NCBI RefSeq assembly: GCF_015709515.1 | Contig: NZ_JADNQZ010000059.1 | Location: 538,453-602,452, forward strand | Direction: 5' to 3' | DNA length: 64,000 nt | Origin: Methylocystis sp. H62 | GTDB lineage: Bacteria > Pseudomonadota > Alphaproteobacteria > Rhizobiales > Beijerinckiaceae | Shown here: positions 47,210 to 56,737 of the stretch, piece after piece | How positions within the stretch are numbered: the stretch's first letter is position 1 | How the letters are laid out: each line of letters starts with the position of its first letter | The notes under the pieces: model-generated | Databases searched by the model: none | What the model was told of the DNA's origin: nothing | The model's input: only the letters and a program-made list of their open reading frames with translations | Made by a program: the position numbers and the translations under genes

Positions 47210-48265
47210 TTAGTCTTCGCCTTCGCCAAACAATCCGAACTGCGAAGCCGGGCGCGCCGGCTCGGCGAGGCCAAGGTGACGGAAAGCGTGCGGCGTCAGC
47301 AAGCGCCCGCGCGGCGTGCGCTGCAGGAAGCCCTGCTGCAAGAGAAACGGCTCGATGATGTCCTCGATCGCGTCGCGCGGCTCCGACAGCGCCGCGGCGA
47401 TCGTCTCGATGCCGACCGGGCCGCCGCCGAAACTGACGGCCACCAGATTGAGATAGCGCCGATCCATGACGTCGAGGCCGATCGAATCGACTTCGAGGAG
47501 CGACAGAGCGTGATCGGCGAGTTTGCGGGTGATTGATCCGACGCCATCGACCACGGCGAAATCGCGCACGCGTCGCAGAAGCCGGCCGGCGATGCGGGGC
47601 GTGCCGCGCGAGCGGCGCGCGATTTCCTTCGCGCCCGAGGTGTCGACGCCGATCCCCAGCACGCGCGCGCCGCGCTTGACGATCAACTCCAATTCTTCCG
47701 CCGTGTAGAAATTCAGCCGTACAGGAATGCCGAAGCGGTCGCGCAGCGGCGTGGTCAGGAGGCCGGCGCGCGTCGTCGCGCCGACGAGGGTGAATTTTGA
47801 AAGGTCGATCTTCACCGAACGCGCCGCCGGACCTTCGCCGATGATCAGGTCAAGCTGGAAATCCTCCATGGCCGGATAAAGGATTTCCTCCACCGCCGGA
47901 TTGAGCCGGTGAATTTCGTCGATGAACAGCACGTCGCGCGGCTCGAGGTTGGTGAGCAGCGCCGCGAGGTCGCCGGCCTTGGCGATGACGGGGCCGGAGG
48001 TGGAGCGAAAATTGACGCCAAGCTCGCGCGCGACGATCTGCGCCAGCGTGGTCTTGCCCAGCCCCGGCGGGCCGACGAGCAGCACATGATCGAGCGCGTC
48101 GCCGCGCGTCTTGGCGGCCTCGATGAAGACCTTGAGATTGGCGCGCGCCGCCTCCTGGCCGGTGAAATCTGCAAGCGACAGCGGGCGCAGCGACGCGTCG
48201 GCGTCGTCGTCGCGCTGCGCGGGGCTGACAAGGCGCGCGGGGGTGTTCAAACGGGCGGCTCCCAT
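47210..48265 (-). CDS. ruvB: Holliday junction branch-migration ATPase RuvB
   Basis: Hexameric motor of branch migration with Ruv[20 protein letters not shown] opens the core. Walker A is [13 protein letters not shown], Walker [10 protein letters not shown], sensor [10 protein letters not shown]. The winged-helix end has [20 protein letters not shown]. Length (351) is normal. In most relatives it directly follows ruvA; here a Uma2-family gene of opposite strand lies between. Confidence 0.95.
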   Translation of the reverse strand: MGAARLNTPARLVSPAQRDDDADASLRPLSLADFTGQEAARANLKVFIEAAKTRGDALDHVLLVGPPGLGKTTLAQIVARELGVNFRSTSGPVIAKAGDLAALLTNLEPRDVLFIDEIHRLNPAVEEILYPAMEDFQLDLIIGEGPAARSVKIDLSKFTLVGATTRAGLLTTPLRDRFGIPVRLNFYTAEELELIVKRGARVLGIGVDTSGAKEIARRSRGTPRIAGRLLRRVRDFAVVDGVGSITRKLADHALSLLEVDSIGLDVMDRRYLNLVAVSFGGGPVGIETIAAALSEPRDAIEDIIEPFLLQQGFLQRTPRGRLLTPHAFRHLGLAEPARPASQFGLFGEGED

Positions 48266-48312
48266 GCGCTGGCGCAGGCGCTATGCTATGATGCGACAAA
48301 CGGAGCCGCGCC

Positions 48313-48897
48313 GTGAATCGCCCGTCCTCGCAATATGAGTATATGTCCCTCGACGATTTCGAGGAACTTCTCCCCGACAAGCCCGCCGACGAGAAGTGGG
48401 AGCTGATCGGCGGCCGCGTCGTGCGCATGATGGTCGGCGCGCGCTGGGAGCACAACTACATCATCCAGAATTTGGCGAATGGCATCCGCGAGCGCTTGCG
48501 TGCGTCGGGTTCGCCCTGCCGGACCTTGGTTGAGTCGTTTCGGCTGCGTAGCCGCCCGACAGAGTCTTCAACGCTGCCGGACGTGATCGTCCATTGCAGC
48601 CCGCTTGAGCCGGGCGCAGCCTATCTGTCCGATCCGACGGTGCTCATCGAAGTGATGTCGGAAGGGAGCAAGGCGCGAGATCGATTCGAGAAATGGGCGG
48701 TCTATCAACTGCTGCCGAGCCTGAAGCATTACGTGCTGGTTGAGCGCGACCGCGCCCATATCGAGACTTTTGACCGCGTCGCAGATGAGTGGGGGGGCGT
48801 CCGGATCTTTGATGGGCTCGCCGCGACTTTGGAATTGCCGGCGATCGGGGTCGGCGTTCCGCTCGCCGAAATCTACCGCGACGTGATCGGCGCCTGA
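48313..48897 (+). CDS. Uma2 family (DUF820) endonuclease-like protein
   Basis: A 194-residue protein of the restriction-endonuclease fold. Key residues are in YMSLDDFEELL, EKWELIGGRVVRM (E), TLPDVIVHCSP (D), PTVLIEVMSEGSKARDR (E) and KHYVLVERDRAHIETF. The family is abundant in cyanobacteria and patchy elsewhere, which suggests transfer. It is transcribed against ruvB and ruvA and splits them. The start is GTG at 48313, 47 bases from the ruvB start. Function unknown; mobile or defence-linked nuclease roles are proposed for the family. Confidence 0.85.
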   Translation: MNRPSSQYEYMSLDDFEELLPDKPADEKWELIGGRVVRMMVGARWEHNYIIQNLANGIRERLRASGSPCRTLVESFRLRSRPTESSTLPDVIVHCSPLEPGAAYLSDPTVLIEVMSEGSKARDRFEKWAVYQLLPSLKHYVLVERDRAHIETFDRVADEWGGVRIFDGLAATLELPAIGVGVPLAEIYRDVIGA

Positions 48898-48906
48898 TGC
48901 TCGCGC

Positions 48907-49521
48907 TCAGCGCGCGAGTTCCCGCAGGCCTTGGCGAATCAGCGCGCTCGCCTCGGCGGCTTCGCCAAGCTGTTTTAGGCTCTCGGCCACCGCGGCCGCC
49001 GCCTGCGGGCGCCCATAGCCGAGATTGACCAGAGCGGAAATTGCGTCGCGCGCGGCCGACGGCGCGCCTTCCGGCTCCTCGCCGGAGAGCCGCGCCAGGG
49101 CGGGGTCGACGGCGCCGAAGGCGGGCGCCTTGTCCTTCAGCTCCGCGACGATGCGCGCGGCGAGCTTGGGCCCGACGCCCGGCGCGCGGGAGACGCTCGC
49201 CTTGTCCTGCATGGCGATCGCCGAGGCGAGATCGTTCGCGGGCAGAATTGAAAGGATCGCCAGCGCCACTTTGGCGCCGACGCCTTGCACGGTCTGCAGC
49301 AGCCGAAACCAGTCGCGCTCGGCCTCGCTCGCAAAGCCGAAGAGACGGATTGAATCTTCGCGCACCTGCGTTTCGATGGCCAGCGCGGAGGCTTCGCCGA
49401 CGCGCGGCAGCTTTTGCAGCGTGCGTGTCGAACAATGCACCACATAGCCGACGCCATTGACGTCGAGGATGACGAAATCCTCGCCATAGCTGTCGATGAG
49501 GCCTTTGAGCTTGCCGATCAT
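48907..49521 (-). CDS. ruvA: Holliday junction DNA-binding protein RuvA
   Basis: Tetrameric junction-binding partner of RuvB. The N-terminal OB domain starts [20 protein letters not shown]. The helix-hairpin-helix segments are [18 protein letters not shown] and [16 protein letters not shown]. The C-terminal UBA-like part ([16 protein letters not shown]) contacts RuvB. The ATG overlaps the ruvC stop (ATGA). Confidence 0.95.
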   Translation of the reverse strand: MIGKLKGLIDSYGEDFVILDVNGVGYVVHCSTRTLQKLPRVGEASALAIETQVREDSIRLFGFASEAERDWFRLLQTVQGVGAKVALAILSILPANDLASAIAMQDKASVSRAPGVGPKLAARIVAELKDKAPAFGAVDPALARLSGEEPEGAPSAARDAISALVNLGYGRPQAAAAVAESLKQLGEAAEASALIRQGLRELAR

Positions 49522-50021
49522 GCCGAAATCCGCAGTCTCGCGCCGCGATGCTGGGCATGGCAGATCGCCACCGCCAGAGCGTCGGCGGCGTCGGCGCTCG
49601 TCGCGCCGCTCGCCGGAAGCAACACCCGCACCATCATCTGCACTTGCGTCTTGTCGGCGTGGCCGGCGCCGACGACGGTCTTCTTGACGAGATTGGCGGC
49701 GTATTCGGCGATGACGAGGCCGGCGAGCGCGGGGGCGGTCAGCGCCACGCCGCGCGCCTGTCCGAGCTTCAAGGCCGACTGCGGATCGCGATTGACGAAG
49801 GTTTCCTCGATCGCCGCTTCATGCGGCGCATGGTCGGCGATGACGCCCATCAGGCCCAAATGCAGCTGCGAAAGCCGCTTGCCCATGTTGAGGCTGGCGT
49901 CGGAGCGCACGCGCCCGCAGGCGATGAAGGAGAGCCGCGAGCCCTGCGTCTCGATGACGCCCCAGCCGGTGTTGCGCAGGCCGGGATCAATGCCGAGGAT
50001 GCGAATCGGGGCAGGGGTCAT
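49518..50021 (-). CDS. ruvC: Holliday junction endonuclease RuvC
   Basis: Resolves Holliday junctions. Catalytic acidic residues are in [23 protein letters not shown] and the [17 protein letters not shown] end. The 167 residues are normal length. The stop overlaps the ruvA start by four bases. Confidence 0.95.
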   Translation of the reverse strand: MTPAPIRILGIDPGLRNTGWGVIETQGSRLSFIACGRVRSDASLNMGKRLSQLHLGLMGVIADHAPHEAAIEETFVNRDPQSALKLGQARGVALTAPALAGLVIAEYAANLVKKTVVGAGHADKTQVQMMVRVLLPASGATSADAADALAVAICHAQHRGARLRISA

Positions 50022-50091
50022 GCGGCGAGCGTAGGCGGAAAGGGGCGGCGGGGCGAGACTCTTGCGCGTCTCTTGCGGCGTCTCGGACGCT

Positions 50092-51348
50092 TCAGGGCGG
50101 TCGCGTCTCCGGCGGCTCGCGCGTTTTGCCGTCCAGCAGACAGCTGACCGTCACGTCGCCCATGACGTTGATGGCTGTCCGGCAGCGGTCCAGCAGCCAG
50201 TCGACGGTAAAGAGCATGGCGATGTAGTCGGTGGGCAGCGCCACCGCCTTGAAGACCATCGTCATCGTCACCAATCCCGCTTCCGGAATGCCGGCTGCGC
50301 CGACGGATGCGACGACCGACGTCACCACGACGATGAACTGCTGGCTGAGCGTCAAATGCATGCCGAGCAATTGCGCGACGAACAACGCCGACATCGCTTC
50401 ATAGAGCGCCGTGCCGTCGTTATTGAAATTCGCGCCCACGAGCGCGCCCATGCTGGCGGACTCCTCGCGCAGCCCGACATTTTCGCGCAGGCGCGCATAG
50501 GTCACCGGCATCGTGGCCGTGGAGCTGCCGGTCGAAAACGCCATCACCAACGCGTCGCGCACGCCCCGCAGCAGTTCGAATGGGCGCACCCAGGAACCGA
50601 GCCGCACGCGAATGAGGTAATAGCCGGCTTGCAACGTCAGCGCCGCAAGCACGGCGACGACGAAGCCCCCCAATGCGAGGAAATCACCAAAGCCCTTCAC
50701 GCCGATGATACTGGCGACGATGCCGAAAACGGCCAGCGGCACCAGGTCGATGATCCAGTGCAGAATCGTAATCAGGGTGGTCAGCGCCACGTGAACGAGG
50801 TCTTCGACGGTGCGCACCTCATGATGCCGCAGGCTTCTCAGCGCGACGCCCAGCGCCACCGCAATGAAGATGACGCCCATCACCGTGCCATTGTCTGAAA
50901 AGGGCCCTCCGATGCTCTTGGGCACGCTGTCCAGGAACTGCGCGAGAGGATCGGCGCCAGCGGCAGCCTTGGCGGGCGCGTGCGCCGGCGCGGGGCTCCA
51001 CCATGAACCGGGCTGAAGAACGTTGGCGACAAGGAGGCCGATGCCGATCGCCACCAGCGTATTCGTCAACAGCAGCGTCACCAGCCGCAGCGCCTGCCGC
51101 CCGCCAAGATGCGCCCGCATCAGCGCCTGCATGATCGCCAGCAGAATCAGCGGAGGGGCAAGCGCCCCCAGGAGCCGCAGGACGAGCTTTGCGGGAATTT
51201 CGAGCGCCGCCGCCTGGTCGCCAAGCGTGACGCCAACGATCAGCCCCAGCGCCACGGCCCCCAGAATGCGCAGATAAAGGGGCGTCGCGCGCCACCAGCC
51301 GAGGACGCCCTGGCGGCCGGTCGTTCGTTCCGCATCTTGTGAGATCAA
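50092..51348 (-). CDS. Dicarboxylate/amino-acid:cation symporter (DAACS family)
   Basis: Inner-membrane symporter of 418 residues with about eight helices. The serine-rich hairpin motif is [14 protein letters not shown]. The cation site is in [20 protein letters not shown], and [11 protein letters not shown] is the second hairpin. The family carries C4-dicarboxylates, glutamate or aspartate with Na+ or H+. The start is TTG at 51348 with AAGGA nine bases upstream. The substrate cannot be told. Confidence 0.88.
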   Translation of the reverse strand: MISQDAERTTGRQGVLGWWRATPLYLRILGAVALGLIVGVTLGDQAAALEIPAKLVLRLLGALAPPLILLAIMQALMRAHLGGRQALRLVTLLLTNTLVAIGIGLLVANVLQPGSWWSPAPAHAPAKAAAGADPLAQFLDSVPKSIGGPFSDNGTVMGVIFIAVALGVALRSLRHHEVRTVEDLVHVALTTLITILHWIIDLVPLAVFGIVASIIGVKGFGDFLALGGFVVAVLAALTLQAGYYLIRVRLGSWVRPFELLRGVRDALVMAFSTGSSTATMPVTYARLRENVGLREESASMGALVGANFNNDGTALYEAMSALFVAQLLGMHLTLSQQFIVVVTSVVASVGAAGIPEAGLVTMTMVFKAVALPTDYIAMLFTVDWLLDRCRTAINVMGDVTVSCLLDGKTREPPETRPP

Positions 51349-51433
51349 CTGGGACGATCCTTGTCTTGGCGAAAGACAGCAATTGCGCGGTTGGCGTCAG
51401 AATGAGAGCTTTTCGGCCCTCGTCGGCTTGCGA

Positions 51434-51859
51434 TCAAGCCTCCGCCTTCGTCACCGCGTCCGCCACGGCGTCAAACGCCAGCATCGTCGACCCATGCCGG
51501 GCCTTGTAGTCGCGCACCGGCTCCAGCACCGCGAGGTCGGCCCATTTGCCGGTCGGCGGCGGGCCGTTCTCCTTGAGCATTCTGCGCAGCGCGTCGCGCG
51601 CCTCGCGCAGCTCCTGCGGCGTGGAGCCGACCACGTTGCGCGCCATGATCGAGGCCGACGCCTGGCCCAGCGCGCAGGCCTTCAGCTCATGCGCATAATC
51701 GGCCACTTTGCCGTCTTCCAGCCTCAGATCGACGGTGATCGTCGAGCCGCAGAGTTTGGAATAGGCCGAGGCGGTCGCGTCCGGGCGCGGCAGCCGGCCG
51801 ATGCGCGGAATGTTTCCGGCAAGCTCCAGAATGCGTTGATTGTAAATGTTGTCGAGCAT
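51434..51859 (-). CDS. Iron-sulfur assembly scaffold, NifU-N/SufU-like
   Basis: A 141-residue scaffold. MLDNIYNQRILELAGNIPRI is the family start. The three cluster cysteines would be in SKLCGSTITV, LKACALGQASAS and a third position; only the first two are present. The distal one is missing, since the end reads YKARHGSTML. This alphaproteobacterial variant is common. ATG 51859 matches homologues; a TTG at 51877 is the alternative. A palindrome lies 28 bases upstream. Confidence 0.83.
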   Translation of the reverse strand: MLDNIYNQRILELAGNIPRIGRLPRPDATASAYSKLCGSTITVDLRLEDGKVADYAHELKACALGQASASIMARNVVGSTPQELREARDALRRMLKENGPPPTGKWADLAVLEPVRDYKARHGSTMLAFDAVADAVTKAEA

Positions 51860-51886
51860 CGCCGCCGGTGCATCCAAGCCAAGGCC

Positions 51887-51904
51887 TTACCATCGCCTTG
51901 GTAA
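51887..51904. promoter_or_regulatory. Candidate operator TTACCA-N6-TGGTAA
   Basis: A perfect 6-bp inverted repeat with a 6-base centre, 28 bases before the NifU-like start. It overlaps a second inverted repeat CCAAGG...CCTTGG. TATATAGG follows at about 51910, so the site may sit at a promoter. No regulator can be named. Confidence 0.4.
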
Positions 51905-52109
51905 ATCTCTATATAGGATTTCGCGCGTCCTCGCGAAAGCGATCGCCGCGCCGGGGCCGTCCACGGCCCTGTTCGTCTCGAATTCTCGTGATCTCGGCAC
52001 CATCAGGAGAGGGCGACGATTTGAGGGGCGCCTTGCACGTTTCGTGCTAGGCGTGAGGCAGCCGACGCTTTTTTGAGGGCGGGCGGCGTTAGTCAGTTGG
52101 AGGCGCCAC

Positions 52110-52739
52110 ATGGATGACGTGGTTAAGACCTGTCCCTTTTCTTCGCTCGAGACGGTGAAAACCGTCGAACGCCCCTCCCGCGATGAAGCCGAAGCCGCCG
52201 TGCGCACCCTGTTGCGCTGGGCGGGAGACGATCCGGACCGCGAGGGACTGCTCGACACCCCGCGTCGAGTCGTCAAAGCCTATGAAGAGTTCTTCAGCGG
52301 CTATCGGGAGAGCGCCGACGAGGTTCTGTCGAAGGTCTTCGAGGAGGTCGAAGGCTACGACGATCTCGTGCTCGTTCGCGACATTCCCTTCACCTCGCAT
52401 TGCGAGCACCACGTCGTGCCCTTCGTTGGCAAGACGCACATCGCCTATTATCCGGCGGGCGGGGTGGTCGGTCTGTCGAAGCTTGCCCGGCTTGTCGAGA
52501 TTTTTGCCCGCCGCCTCCAGACTCAGGAGGCGATGACGGCGCAGATCGCGGCGGCGATCGACGAAGCGCTCGCGCCGCGCGGGGTCGCCGTTATGGTCGA
52601 GGCGGAACACATGTGCATGTCGATGCGCGGCGTGATGAAGCAGGGATCGTCCACCGTCACCATGCAGTTTTCTGGCGTGTTCCGTGATGATCCGGCCGAG
52701 CAGGCGCGTTTCTATACGCTGCTGCGCGGGGCGCGGTGA
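52110..52739 (+). CDS. folE: GTP cyclohydrolase I
   Basis: First enzyme of tetrahydrofolate (and pterin) synthesis, important for the folate-linked C1 metabolism of a methylotroph. Zinc and catalytic residues lie in [12 protein letters not shown] and in [35 protein letters not shown] is the N-terminal signature. The stop overlaps the hisI start (TGATG), so the two are coupled. Confidence 0.95.
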   Translation: MDDVVKTCPFSSLETVKTVERPSRDEAEAAVRTLLRWAGDDPDREGLLDTPRRVVKAYEEFFSGYRESADEVLSKVFEEVEGYDDLVLVRDIPFTSHCEHHVVPFVGKTHIAYYPAGGVVGLSKLARLVEIFARRLQTQEAMTAQIAAAIDEALAPRGVAVMVEAEHMCMSMRGVMKQGSSTVTMQFSGVFRDDPAEQARFYTLLRGAR

Positions 52740-53128
52740 TGTCGCAGGCTTCGAAAGAGGTGGAGGAGGGGAGCGTTTTCGCGCCGAAATTCGACGCGAA
52801 CGGCCTCATCGTCTGCGTCACCACCGAGGCGGCGACGCACGAAGTGCTGATGGTCGCCTATATGAACGAACTCGCGCTCGAGAAGACGATCGAGACGGGT
52901 CTCGCCCATTATTGGTCGCGGTCGCGGGGGTCGCTATGGCGCAAAGGCGAGACCTCGGGGCAGACGCAAAAAGTGCTCTCGCTGCGCGTCGACTGCGATC
53001 AGGACGCCGTGCTGCTCGAGGTCGAAGTCGGCGGCGACGGCAAGGCGTGCCATACGGGGAGAAAATCCTGCTTTTATCGAGCGCTCGGCGACGATGGCGC
53101 GCTGGTTTTCTCCGCCGGTGGCGCATAG
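52739..53128 (+). CDS. hisI: Phosphoribosyl-AMP cyclohydrolase
   Basis: Third step of histidine synthesis. [19 protein letters not shown] is the family signature, and the metal site is in [13 protein letters not shown] with [11 protein letters not shown]. Single-function protein (129 residues) without the HisE domain. The ATG overlaps the folE stop by one base. Confidence 0.95.
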   Translation: MSQASKEVEEGSVFAPKFDANGLIVCVTTEAATHEVLMVAYMNELALEKTIETGLAHYWSRSRGSLWRKGETSGQTQKVLSLRVDCDQDAVLLEVEVGGDGKACHTGRKSCFYRALGDDGALVFSAGGA

Positions 53129-53244
53129 GCGCCCATTATTCGGCGGAAAGTTAACCTGAAGCCCACCTTCCGAAGCGCAGGCTGGTCTCCAAATATATCT
53201 TGTGCCGCTTACCATGACGGAGACAGCGGCTCAGGAGGGCCGGC

Positions 53245-54300
53245 ATGTTATCGCTACGCTCACGCAACCCTCAACTTCTCGAAGCCGAGGCGGCAGGCGC
53301 GATGACGGACGAACCACAAGCTCCTCCGACGACCCTCGTACGCAAGGCCGATACCGAGGCCAAACGGCAAAGGCGCGGTCAGCCGACGATCGGGCTGGCG
53401 CTCGGCGCGGGCGCGGCGCGCGGCTGGTCGCACATCGGCGTGCTGCGCGAACTCGCCGCCAATGACATCAAGCCCGATGTGATCGCAGGCACGTCGATCG
53501 GCGCCGTCGTCGCCGGATGCTATGCCGCCGGCAAGCTTGATCAGATCGAGGCCTTTGCCCGCACCCTGACCAAGCGGCGCGTCTTCACGCTGATGGATCT
53601 CTCATTTTCCGGCGCGAGCCTCATCACCGGCGAACGGTTGCGGTCCGCCTTGGAAAAGGAACTCGAAGGCCTGGAGATCGAGGACCTGGCCATACCCTTC
53701 GCTGCGGTCGCGACTCAGGTTGGGACGGGCCATGAGGTGTGGCTGCAGCATGGCTCCGTGTCTCTCGCCATCCGCGCGTCTTACGCGTTGCCGGGCGTTT
53801 TCGAGCCGGTGCGCATTGGCGATCGCTGGCTCTTTGATGGGGCGCTGGTCAATCCCGTGCCGGTCACCGTGTGCCGCGCGCTCGGCGCGGAATATGTGAT
53901 CGCCGTAAACGTCACCGCCGACACGATGTATCGCGCGCGCGTCATCCGCGACGATCCCGGCGCGCTGCATCGCGCCGCAGAGGCCGGTCCGTTCGGACAG
54001 AAAGCCGACGCCTCCTTCGTCGATCGGTTCCTGCCCCGCTATTTCGATCGTCAGCCGGGCGATGCGCCGAACGTCGCCACCGCGATGATCGACGCATTCA
54101 ACATCATCCAGGATCGCATCTTGCGTTCGCGGTTGGCCGGCGACCCGCCAGACGCCACGATCACGGCGCGACTGGAGGAGGTCGGCATGTTCGACTTTCA
54201 CAAGGCGGAGCAGCTCATCCACGTAGGGCGCGAGGCGACGAAGCGCGCGCTGCCGAACATCTTCGCCCACATCCCGCTATCGACCTCGCCTGATCCTTAG
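53245..54300 (+). CDS. Patatin-like phospholipase family protein (RssA-like)
   Basis: Serine hydrolase of 351 residues. The oxyanion loop is LALGAGAARGWSHIGVL, the nucleophile is in IAGTSIGAVVAGCYAAG (GxSxG), and the Asp of the dyad is in LFDGALVNPVPV. The N-terminal 45 residues are charged and variable. AGGAGG is six bases before the ATG. Lipid substrate unknown. Convergent with the CBS gene (8-base gap). Confidence 0.9.
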   Translation: MLSLRSRNPQLLEAEAAGAMTDEPQAPPTTLVRKADTEAKRQRRGQPTIGLALGAGAARGWSHIGVLRELAANDIKPDVIAGTSIGAVVAGCYAAGKLDQIEAFARTLTKRRVFTLMDLSFSGASLITGERLRSALEKELEGLEIEDLAIPFAAVATQVGTGHEVWLQHGSVSLAIRASYALPGVFEPVRIGDRWLFDGALVNPVPVTVCRALGAEYVIAVNVTADTMYRARVIRDDPGALHRAAEAGPFGQKADASFVDRFLPRYFDRQPGDAPNVATAMIDAFNIIQDRILRSRLAGDPPDATITARLEEVGMFDFHKAEQLIHVGREATKRALPNIFAHIPLSTSPDP

Positions 54301-54308
54301 GCTTGTCC

Positions 54309-54740
54309 TTAGGCTTGCGCGATGTATTCGCGCATCGATCGGTGCTCTTCCTCGATGACGCGAATGCGGTATTTGACCACGTCGCCGATCGACACGAGGC
54401 CGACGATGCGCGTTTCCCGGATCACGGGGATATGCCGGCGCCGTTCGATGGTCATCACCCGCATCGTGTTCTCGACGGCGTCATCTTCTCTCGCCGGCTG
54501 GGGGCTGGGCTGCATATACGCTGATATGCGTTGCGTCAGCGCCTCTGGCCCATCCAGCGCCACCGCCGAAACAATGTCGCGCTCGGCGATCAGTCCGGCC
54601 AGTCGGCCGCTGTCGTCCAGAATGACAAGCGCGCCGATTCGATAGCGCATCATCAGCTGAGCCGCCTGCTGCAGCGTCGTGTCGGCGCTCGCCGTCACCA
54701 CCTCTCGTCCTTTCTCTGCGAGTATGTTCGAGATCGTCAT
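54309..54740 (-). CDS. Tandem CBS-domain protein
   Basis: A 143-residue protein consisting of two CBS motifs: TLQQAAQLMMRYRIGALVIL with GLIAERDIV, and VENTMRVMTIERRRHIPVI with GLVSIGDVVKYRI. Such proteins bind adenine nucleotides and often regulate partners. AGGAGG precedes the ATG by six bases. No partner is evident next to it. Confidence 0.9.
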   Translation of the reverse strand: MTISNILAEKGREVVTASADTTLQQAAQLMMRYRIGALVILDDSGRLAGLIAERDIVSAVALDGPEALTQRISAYMQPSPQPAREDDAVENTMRVMTIERRRHIPVIRETRIVGLVSIGDVVKYRIRVIEEEHRSMREYIAQA

Positions 54741-54798
54741 CTGGCCCTCCTTTTCGCTCTCGACCGGCCTCCCTGCCAGCCGAGGGCGTTACTGCGAA

Positions 54799-55497
54799 CT
54801 AAAGGGCCTGCCGACCCGCGCGATCGAAGAAGCTGAAAAAGAGCAGGCCGAACAGAAACCCTCCGACATGCGCCTCCCAGGCGATTGCGCTCGACACGCC
54901 GACCGCCTGCGGAAAAGCGCCAAGAAGCACGTTCACCGCTAGCCATGCGACAAGGAAAAACATCGCCTGTCGGTTCAAATGCAGATGCGACAGCGAAGTG
55001 GAATGCGATTCCTCGTCGTGTGGCGTCCCGGGACTGCGCCGCTTGTCCGCCAGACGCGCTCCTGGCGTAAATGCGAAACGCACAATCGCCCCCATTGTTC
55101 CTGAGATTGCGCCTGATGCGCCCACGACAGGGGCGATTTCGTAAGGGTGCAGCGCAAGAAACAACAACGCGCCTGCGAAGGCGCACGCGGCGAGAAAGAA
55201 GAGGTAGCGCGCCGAACCGAATCGACGTTCGACCGGCGTGCCGAATGCTGCAAGCGCTAACGCATTCACGATGAGATGCGTCCAATCGCCGTGCAAGAAA
55301 AAGTAGGTCAGCATGGTGGCGTATTCGGCGCCGCCTTCAAGCGTCACGCGCGCGGGGATGAAAGCGAACGTCGTGAGCAGCCAGTTTGAGAATTCCAAAG
55401 GACCGTAAGCGACGACGAGCTGCGTCGCCGCCAGCACGACGATCAGCGTCTTTGTCACGACCGGGAGATTGAAAATTCGTTCTCGACTTGCGGGCAC
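54799..55497 (-). CDS. Rhomboid family intramembrane serine protease
   Basis: A 232-residue membrane protein with about six helices. The catalytic Ser lies in VVGASGAISGTMGA, the His in AIAWEAHVGGFLFG. HGDWTHLIVNALAL provides the first conserved histidines and Asn. A basic loop (about 150-175, RLADKRRSPGTPHDEESHS) interrupts the membrane part. Substrates unknown. Confidence 0.9.
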   Translation of the reverse strand: MPASRERIFNLPVVTKTLIVVLAATQLVVAYGPLEFSNWLLTTFAFIPARVTLEGGAEYATMLTYFFLHGDWTHLIVNALALAAFGTPVERRFGSARYLFFLAACAFAGALLFLALHPYEIAPVVGASGAISGTMGAIVRFAFTPGARLADKRRSPGTPHDEESHSTSLSHLHLNRQAMFFLVAWLAVNVLLGAFPQAVGVSSAIAWEAHVGGFLFGLLFFSFFDRAGRQAL

Positions 55498-55661
55498 GTT
55501 CGCTCCTGTCCGTTTTGCTGGGCAACGGCCCGCGCAGCCTCAATGCTAATCTAGCGCGACCCGCGTCGGCGAGCGTCCCGATTTGAGGCGCCTGTCAGCG
55601 ACGTTCAACCCGTCGCGCGAGCGCCAGCGGATCGCTCGAGATCGCTTCCGGCCGGTTCAGC

Positions 55662-55850
55662 ATGTTGGTTTCGCTCATAGGTTGCGGGGTCCTGACCGTT
55701 GTCCTCGCCGCCATGGCGGCGATCGCCGTTCCGATGGCACGATCGCTGCTCCGTTCAGCAAGAATTGTGATGCGGCGGGGGCAGGCGTCCCAATTCTGGG
55801 CGGGGGCGCGCGAGCGTCGGGCGGAACTGAATGATATTGCCGGGCACTAG
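55662..55850 (+). CDS. Possible small membrane protein (62 residues)
   Basis: The frame starts MLVSLIGCGVLTVVLAAMAA, one membrane helix, followed by a basic helix RSLLRSARIVMRRGQASQFW. It overlaps the start of the PAS gene by 20 bases. No strong ribosome site and no family recognised, so it may be a chance frame. Confidence 0.3.
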   Translation: MLVSLIGCGVLTVVLAAMAAIAVPMARSLLRSARIVMRRGQASQFWAGARERRAELNDIAGH

Positions 55851-56385
55851 GGAGCTTCACGACTATTGGCGTCGATTGAAGGGAGAACGGGCGGCGCCGG
55901 ATCGAGCGGAAATCGATCCCGTCGCGATTCGCCACATTCTGCCCGACATCTTCATCATCGAAGTGGACCCGGAACGCCGACTTCCGCTCCGTCTCTGCGG
56001 CGCTCGGGTTAACGCCCTCTGGCTGCGCGAGCAGAAGGGACGCTCCTTCCTTAGATGGTGGCGAGCGCAGCGGCAGGAGGAGGCGGCCGAGGCGATTCGC
56101 CGGGTCATCGACACTCAAACGCCGCTAGTCGCGCGCGCCCGGACCGCGCCGGACCGCGATGCGGCGGAATTCGAGCTTCTGCTTTTGCCTCTGCGTCATT
56201 TCGGCAAAAGCTGTTCGCGCGTCATGGGGTCGCTTGCGCCCGCGCGGCGGCTCGACTGGGTGGGAGTTTGCCCCGTGGGACCGCTCGATCTGGTCGCCGT
56301 GCGGATGCTGGAGGACAAGGCGGCGGAAGGCTCGAAGGAGGAACGGCGCTGCGGCGAGATCGCGCGCCTGGAGGCCTCCAACTAA
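55831..56385 (+). CDS. PAS-domain protein of the PAS_5 (DUF1457) family
   Basis: A 184-residue soluble protein. The start ILPGTRELHDYWRRLKGERA with DPVAIRHILPDIFIIEVDPE is the family signature, and RLCGARVNALWLREQKGR follows. The group occurs in many alphaproteobacteria as single PAS domains of unknown ligand. In Caulobacter one such protein (MopJ) acts in stationary-phase cell-cycle control; that role is not assumed here. Confidence 0.8.
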   Translation: MILPGTRELHDYWRRLKGERAAPDRAEIDPVAIRHILPDIFIIEVDPERRLPLRLCGARVNALWLREQKGRSFLRWWRAQRQEEAAEAIRRVIDTQTPLVARARTAPDRDAAEFELLLLPLRHFGKSCSRVMGSLAPARRLDWVGVCPVGPLDLVAVRMLEDKAAEGSKEERRCGEIARLEASN

Positions 56386-56737
56386 CGGCCTTTCGAAGAA
56401 AGCCGGTTGCTGTGAGCCATCGCCTCCAATCATGATCATAGCAGAGCGAAGCCTCACGCTATGCGCGCGTGCCGAAACCCTTTTCGGGCGCTCCATAACT
56501 CGACTCGCGACGTGAATCTCCCGGTCAGCCAGTCGATTCAAACTCTGAGCGCTGCGCCATTGTGGCGCCGGCGCCACACCAGCCGGAATTCCGACCGAAC
56601 GCCCGCCAGATACAGGGCTTTTGCATTGACTGTGCGCGGCCTCGACTGATTGAGTGCAGTGCATGGCGAGCGATCGCTGAAGGTTTTCAACTAGGCAATC
56701 GGGCGATGGTTTCCGCCTCAAGCTAAAGAGGACACAG
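56386..56737. other. Intergenic region upstream of the outer-membrane barrel gene
   Basis: A 352-base stretch with no gene I can support on either strand. The last part carries a ribosome site AAGAGGA six bases before the porin-like ATG. No clear promoter boxes or repeats were recognised. Confidence 0.5.
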
